NCBI GenBank assembly: GCA_027035735.1
Contig: JALVUH010000064.1
Location: 1-7,574, forward strand
Direction of reading: 5' to 3'
DNA from: Nautiliaceae bacterium
GTDB taxonomy: Bacteria; Campylobacterota; Campylobacteria; Campylobacterales; Nautiliaceae
DNA: 7,574 nt
Shown: piece after piece, positions 6,287 through 7,574 of the stretch
Layout: each line of letters opens with the position of its first letter
How positions within the stretch are numbered: position 1 is the first letter of the stretch
Made by a program: the position numbers and the translations under genes
The notes under the pieces: generated by a model
The model's database searches: none
Seen by the model: the letters and a program-made list of their open reading frames with translations, nothing else
What the model was told of the DNA's origin: nothing

Positions 6287-7348
6287 CTACTCTCCTAAAA
6301 ATTTTTTGGGATTTTTGAGTAAATCTATTAAAACTGTAGCATAAGCACCTTTTGGCAAAATAAAACTCATCTCAAACCATGCTCTATCTTTATTGTAATT
6401 AAGTTCAATAAATTCTGGGAAAATCCATGCTATTCTTCTATCTCCATTTGCTGGGATAAGTTCATCATATTTTTCTTCAATACTTCTAGCAAAATCTTTA
6501 GCTCTTAATACTTTTTTTCCAGGTAAAAGACCTGTTATTGATATTTCTTTTTTCAAAAATCTCTCAGTATCTTCAATATTTTCAAGATAAAAAAGTTTAC
6601 CTAAAGGATAATGACTCATTACATCACCTGGCAATAATTTAAAAGGATGTTTTTGATTTTTTACAAATTTTATTAATTCTTTCTCATATCCAAGTGCTTT
6701 TAATTCATTCTCTTTAAGTTCAAAAATTCTGCTAAGTTTTATTCTCTCCCCAAGCCATTCATTAAAAAGTTTTGCTTGATAAGCACTAATTAATAATTTA
6801 TTTAATCTTTTATTTTTTACAAATTTTTCACCTTCAATGATTTTTTTGCCTTCTTCAAAATTATTCCCATATTTTCCAAATCTTTGGTCTCCGAAAAAAT
6901 TAGGCATTCCATAAGTTTTAATATCTTTTATTAAAGAAAAAAGAATTTTAGCAGTTGTCGGAGTCACTTTTTTAAGTCTTACAAAAAATTTATTTGCTTT
7001 TAAATGCCCTATTTTTAATTTGTTTCTATGCAAATCTTGCTCAACAATTTTTATCTTTTTATCATTAAATTTATTTATTTCATTTCTATATTTTCTTGGG
7101 ATACTAATCCATTGAACTGTAAGCCCATCTTTATCTTTAAGACCTGCATAACCTATAGTTTGAGGAGAAATATTAAGATATTTTGCAAAAGTCTTAATCA
7201 TCTCAGGTGTAGTAGTATCTTTTTTTCTCACTTTAAGCATTAACCACTCACCCGTATGAGCAAAAGGATAAAGAGGTATCTCTTCCACAAAAAAATTATC
7301 AGAATTTTTATTGAAATGAAAATTTAAAGGAGTATGGGAAAGAAACAT
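6287..7348 (-). CDS. truD: tRNA pseudouridine(13) synthase TruD
   Basis: Converts uridine 13 of certain tRNAs (tRNA-Glu in E. coli) to pseudouridine. The 353-residue protein carries the TruD signatures in order: NFFVEEIPLYPFAHTGEWLMLKVRKKDTTT at residues 18-47 (N-terminal family motif). GYAGLKDKDGLTVQW follows at 66-80, with D72 as the catalytic aspartate, then NFFGDQRFGKYG (150-161) and LISAYQAKLFNEWL (186-199). LPGDVM and the short TRUD insertion region come next. Length matches E. coli TruD (349). The ATG at 7348 has AAGGAA (7356-7361) upstream and a TGTTATAAT element 21 nt away, supporting this start. It heads an operon whose next gene begins directly after its TAG. There is no obvious functional tie between tRNA modification and the metal transporter and cyclase that follow. 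Confidence 0.95.
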   Translation of the reverse strand: MFLSHTPLNFHFNKNSDNFFVEEIPLYPFAHTGEWLMLKVRKKDTTTPEMIKTFAKYLNISPQTIGYAGLKDKDGLTVQWISIPRKYRNEINKFNDKKIKIVEQDLHRNKLKIGHLKANKFFVRLKKVTPTTAKILFSLIKDIKTYGMPNFFGDQRFGKYGNNFEEGKKIIEGEKFVKNKRLNKLLISAYQAKLFNEWLGERIKLSRIFELKENELKALGYEKELIKFVKNQKHPFKLLPGDVMSHYPLGKLFYLENIEDTERFLKKEISITGLLPGKKVLRAKDFARSIEEKYDELIPANGDRRIAWIFPEFIELNYNKDRAWFEMSFILPKGAYATVLIDLLKNPKKFLGE

Positions 7349-7368
7349 ACAATAATTCCTTTTTTGAA

Positions 7369-7377
7369 ATTATAACA
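7369..7377 (-). promoter_or_regulatory. Extended -10 promoter of the truD operon
   Basis: Minus-strand TGTTATAAT contains the full TATAAT consensus plus the extended TGn. No matching -35 is seen at 16-18 nt spacing. Transcription would begin near 7362, right at the ribosome binding site, giving a leader of about 15 nt. The promoter sits in the 53-nt gap after the upstream membrane-protein gene, where I see no terminator, so read-through from that gene may add to expression. Confidence 0.65.
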
Positions 7378-7401
7378 AGTCCTGATTCAATTTATGTAAA
7401 A

Positions 7402-7574
7402 TTAAAACTCTTTTTTGCAGTTTTTAAGTATAAAATTTGAAAGAACAATAAGCTGAAATGTATATCCAAAAAGAGAAACAAATGGAATTAAATAAATTAA
7501 AGAAGACAAAACTACTAAAAGCCAAATTTTTAAATTATATTTTTTTTCAATCTCTTTTGGTTCAAAAAAAAGAT
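7402..7574 (-). CDS. C-terminal end of an unidentified membrane protein (partial)
   Basis: A minus-strand reading frame open at the right edge ends with TAA at 7402-7404 and gives 56 visible residues. They begin LFFEPKEIEKKYNLKIWLL and continue into a hydrophobic segment of about 30 residues (roughly 17-49, containing SLIYLIPFVSLFGYTFQL), ending NCKKEF. The pattern of one or two membrane helices with a central Pro-Phe turn and a charged tail recalls the C-terminus of EI24/CysZ-like membrane proteins, but this is only a resemblance. The AT-rich A/T-ending codon use fits its neighbours. It probably lies just upstream of truD in the same direction, 53 nt away. Confidence 0.6.
   Translation of the reverse strand, partial: LFFEPKEIEKKYNLKIWLLVVLSSLIYLIPFVSLFGYTFQLIVLSNFILKNCKKEF

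Noticed and set aside
7028..7243. Plus-strand open frame of 71 codons
   Set aside because: It is antisense to truD across its conserved catalytic motif, has Ile/Phe-rich composition and no ribosome binding site.
1..7574. CRISPR array, insertion sequence, tRNA or rRNA gene, or prophage remnant
   Set aside because: No regularly spaced direct repeats, transposase motifs, terminal inverted repeats or tRNA-like folds were seen; nearly all bases are explained by intact housekeeping-type genes.

Overview
This is an AT-rich, gene-dense bacterial window with eight protein genes, two of them cut by the window edges, and no gap between genes larger than about 95 bases. The gene families point to Campylobacterota: a serB-tal pair, tatA-tatC, truD, A/T-ending codons with AGA arginine, and promoters of the extended -10 form TGnTAnAAT. 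The 618-residue protein in the middle resembles the DUF505 family, which I associate with hydrothermal-vent and thermophilic lineages. I therefore lean towards a Nautiliales-type vent bacterium (Nautilia, Caminibacter, Lebetimonas). That is inference from recall; no database was consulted.

Left part (1-1855). A minus-strand operon encodes phosphoserine phosphatase (serB) and then transaldolase (tal, C-terminus beyond the window). It diverges from a plus-strand operon, tatA-tatC, which encodes the twin-arginine protein export machinery. The two extended -10 elements lie only 20 bp apart, so the two promoters should compete for polymerase. tatA and tatC overlap by 8 nt. Just inside tatC there is a perfect GC-rich hairpin built from codons that are unusual for this genome.

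Middle (2595-4544). After tatC comes an inverted repeat followed by a T-run. The right arm of the repeat holds a near-consensus -35 box, and a nearly ideal promoter and a strong ribosome binding site follow. They drive a large cytoplasmic protein of unknown function built from recurrent winged-helix-like units around a charged helical region. This is the least explained gene in the window.

Right part (4533-7574). A tightly packed minus-strand operon runs truD (tRNA pseudouridine-13 synthase), then a cation-diffusion-facilitator metal transporter, then a cytoplasmic CBS-GGDEF diguanylate cyclase. Junctions are TAGATG and TAATG, which suggests translational coupling. The cyclase gene overlaps the central gene tail-to-tail by 12 nt. 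At the far right is the C-terminal end of an unidentified membrane protein upstream of truD.

The best leads are the DUF505-like protein with its promoter/operator, the hairpin at the tatA/tatC junction, and the coupling of a c-di-GMP synthase to a metal exporter.
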